Source: Candidatus Cloacimonadota bacterium (lineage in GTDB: Bacteria > Cloacimonadota > Cloacimonadia > Cloacimonadales > TCS61). Taken from it: a stretch of 7,055 bases of DNA. The stretch covers positions 1 through 7,055 of the forward strand of contig JAIORR010000271.1 of assembly GCA_021108055.1 (NCBI GenBank). Reading direction: 5' to 3'. Each line of letters begins with the position of its first letter. The first letter of the stretch is position 1. Under the pieces are notes generated by a model that did not search any database, was not told where the DNA came from, and saw only the letters and a program-made list of their open reading frames with translations. Shown piece after piece: positions 7,049 through 7,055 of this stretch. The position numbers and the translations under genes are program-made.

Positions 7049-7055
7049 CTTTCCC

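Overview
The window is an AT-rich stretch of bacterial DNA with all six genes on the minus strand, so it reads from the right edge to the left. Gene content suggests a Gram-negative anaerobe of the FCB type: a secreted Reg_prop/PorZ-like beta-propeller, a large deacetylase-fold protein with a DUF7033-like N-terminus, and a small PPC/DUF296 protein. Candidatus Cloacimonadota or a related Bacteroidota/Ignavibacteria-like lineage is my best guess. It is an inference from protein style; there is no marker gene here.

Layout in transcription order: (1) 7048-6629, a complete PPC/DUF296-domain protein. (2) 6628-6542, an 87-base spacer with two inverted repeats, no convincing terminator and one weak promoter candidate. 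(3) 6541-4823, a 572-residue protein with a NodB-like polysaccharide-deacetylase fold whose catalytic and metal-binding residues look mostly replaced. (4) 4826-3543, a GT4-type glycosyltransferase. (5) 3546-2446, a second GT4 glycosyltransferase. (6) 2456-1086, a membrane polyprenyl-phosphate sugar-1-phosphate transferase with an intact catalytic motif. (7) 1047-1, the first 349 codons of an exported beta-propeller protein that starts with GTG and runs off the left edge.

Genes 3 to 6 are joined by 4-, 4- and 11-base overlaps, so they are almost certainly one translationally coupled operon. The propeller gene follows after 38 bases and is probably co-transcribed. Together they look like part of an exopolysaccharide or O-antigen-like locus. 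The phosphotransferase would load the first sugar phosphate onto undecaprenyl phosphate, and the two GT4 enzymes would extend it on the cytoplasmic face. No flippase, polymerase, chain-length regulator or nucleotide-sugar enzyme lies in the window, so the locus is incomplete here.

The most unusual item is the deacetylase-like protein. It keeps the family scaffold, but at nearly every expected active-site position it carries a residue that should not work, and it has an extra C-terminal segment. It may be a carbohydrate-binding or scaffolding pseudoenzyme tied to the glycosyltransferases. I see no rRNA, tRNA, CRISPR array or mobile element.
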